Shown: piece by piece, positions 63,002 to 64,000 of the stretch | How the letters are laid out: each line of letters begins with the position of its first letter | How positions within the stretch are numbered: position 1 is the first letter of the stretch | NCBI GenBank assembly: GCA_016718655.1 | Contig: JADKCV010000012.1 | Coordinates: 1 to 64,000 of the forward strand | Direction of reading: 5' to 3' | Source of the DNA: Flavobacteriales bacterium | Lineage (GTDB): Bacteria > Bacteroidota > Bacteroidia > Flavobacteriales_F > PHOS-HE28 | Length of the DNA stretch: 64,000 nucleotides | Made by a program: the position numbers and the translations under genes | Notes under the pieces: generated by a model | What the model was told of the DNA's origin: nothing | Databases searched by the model: none | The model's input: the letters and a program-made list of their open reading frames with translations, nothing else

Positions 63002-64000
63002 TCAGAACTGCACCCTGTACATGAAGTCCGGGAAGAAACCGTTCTGGTAGACCGGGTTGATGCGATCGGTGACGCGGTTGTAGCGTTCCACAAAGATGTT
63101 CTCGCGATCGGTGATGTTCTGCAGGTCCATGAAGAACTGGTGGCTCACCTTGCCGCCCTTGCCATTGATGCGCACACCGAACTTCACATCCAGACGCAGG
63201 TAGTTGCTGTAGCGCTGGCTGTACGCCTGATCGTCCACGTACACCTCGCGCCCCAGGTTGGCGCGCGTGGCTTCCAGGTCGATGGGACTGAAGGGTCGGC
63301 CGCCGCTGGTGGTGAACTTGGTATCGAAGGTGAGGGCGTTGCGCTTGTCCTTGCCGATGCCCCACTCCTTGCCCACAAGCGCATTGAACACGTAGTCGTT
63401 GGCGAAGCCGGTGTTGCGTTCCACACCATCACTGCCCGTGTAGCGCGAATCGAAGAGCGAGGTGGTGACCAGGGCGTAGTAGCCTTTGCTGAGGAACTTC
63501 TCCACGGTGAGCTCCACGCCGAAGTTGCGTCCCGTTCCATCACTGACCAGCCCGCCGCGCTCCGTGAAGATGAAGTCCGCACCCTCGTTCACCACGCTAT
63601 AGCTGCTCGTGGTGTCCTCGATACCGAGGTCGTACAACCACTGGTGATAGCCTTCCAGCTTTACCCGCCATTCGCCTTCGAACCGATGATCATAGGCCAG
63701 CACGACATGGTGGGCCTTTTGGAAGTCCAAGTTACGATTATTCGCTCCTGTGGTGGGGTCGGTGAAGAGCAACACCGGCAAGGAGGCCATTTGGCCGTGG
63801 AGACCATAGGCCAGGGATATGCGTTGCTTCGGACTGAACTGCCAGGCCAATGCGGAGCGCGGTGCGAGCATCACGTCGTCGTTGAAGTCGAGGTACTGGC
63901 CATGCAACCCTGCGGTGAAGCTGAGCTCATCGGTGAACTTGTACTCGCCCTGCGCATAGGCTTGGAACAGGTTGATATCGCCCTTCACCTCACGAACCTG
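63002..64000 (-). CDS. TonB-dependent receptor, C-terminal part (gene continues outside the window)
   Basis: The frame is open to the window edge, with sequence before the first Met (QVREVKGDINLFQ), so the gene starts outside. The visible 332 residues are outer-membrane barrel strands: TDELSFTAGLHGQYLDFNDDV, RSALAWQFSPKQRISLAYGLHG, HVVLAYDHRFEGEWRVKLEGYHQ, GYYALVTTSLFDSRYTG, RLDVKFGVRING, and a terminal strand ending FMYRVQF with the closing aromatic residue. Such receptors import siderophores, vitamins or oligosaccharides using TonB energy. No plug domain is visible in the window. Confidence 0.85.
   Translation of the reverse strand, partial: QVREVKGDINLFQAYAQGEYKFTDELSFTAGLHGQYLDFNDDVMLAPRSALAWQFSPKQRISLAYGLHGQMASLPVLLFTDPTTGANNRNLDFQKAHHVVLAYDHRFEGEWRVKLEGYHQWLYDLGIEDTTSSYSVVNEGADFIFTERGGLVSDGTGRNFGVELTVEKFLSKGYYALVTTSLFDSRYTGSDGVERNTGFANDYVFNALVGKEWGIGKDKRNALTFDTKFTTSGGRPFSPIDLEATRANLGREVYVDDQAYSQRYSNYLRLDVKFGVRINGKGGKVSHQFFMDLQNITDRENIFVERYNRVTDRINPVYQNGFFPDFMYRVQF

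Noticed and set aside
1..64000. CRISPR array, tRNA or rRNA genes, integrase or transposase
   Set aside because: The tandem arrays at 0.6-1.6 kb lack the repeat-spacer pattern of CRISPR; no cloverleaf, rRNA or DDE/tyrosine recombinase motif was recognised by eye.

Overview
The window looks like a high-GC chromosome segment from an uncultured member of the Bacteroidota (Flavobacteriales-like). The evidence is the number of large secreted proteins with a signal peptide and a C-terminal type IX secretion (T9SS) sorting domain, TonB-dependent outer-membrane receptor architecture, several candidate TAnnTTTG promoter elements rather than strong Shine-Dalgarno signals, and a Bacteroidota-style kdp cluster. 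No rRNA, tRNA, CRISPR array, integrase or recognisable transposase was seen.

Layout. 1-2.8 kb: end of a membrane protein, two different tandem-repeat arrays (21-bp and about 102-bp units), then rsgA. 3.5-6.7 kb: DUF5694 protein and two unknown genes. 7-9.6 kb: lemA plus a DUF2207 membrane protein, separated by strong hairpins. 9.7-16.6 kb: a PLP enzyme, three T9SS-type secreted proteins and an acetyltransferase. 16.8-25 kb: an MFS transporter, two copies of an undescribed small domain (one in a broken gene), another secreted protein, a frameshifted clbS-like gene and a very large secreted beta-propeller-like protein. 25.4-31.4 kb: a broken LamG/Kelch T9SS gene and an M43-like metalloprotease flanked by two copies of a 0.62-kb segment. 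31.4-37.7 kb: small secreted unknowns, an acetyltransferase and a HExxH peptidase-like protein. 37.7-48 kb: a complete potassium-uptake locus. 48.1-50.4 kb: feoA-feoB plus a Cys-rich FeoB partner (ferrous iron uptake). 50.5-57.7 kb: T9SS proteins, a hydrolase-Kazal fusion, a CotH-kinase protein and a TerC protein. 57.8-61.1 kb: an orphan cytosine-5 DNA methyltransferase whose last 88 bp are duplicated on the far side of an AT-rich 2-kb segment. 61.2-64 kb: pirin, an SDR oxidoreductase and the C-terminal part of a TonB-dependent receptor running off the window.

How the genes work together. The kdp locus (sigma-54 response regulator, two tiny membrane ORFs, kdpF, kdpA, kdpB, kdpC, an outer-membrane porin-like protein, a KdpD with no kinase domain, and a separate HAMP-PAS histidine kinase) reads as one stress-induced K+ import unit with a split sensor and an NtrC-type regulator instead of KdpE. 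Most other genes build or decorate the cell envelope.

Two window-wide themes stand out. First, three secreted-protein genes are bracketed by duplicated ends of neighbouring genes (clbS-like, metalloprotease 5' end, methyltransferase 3' end), suggesting repeated cassette gain or tandem duplication with decay. Second, many genes (clbS-like, pirin, 33.0-kb, 35.1-kb and 58.4-kb genes) are broken by single-base indels, which fits uncorrected long-read assembly errors at least as well as real pseudogenes.
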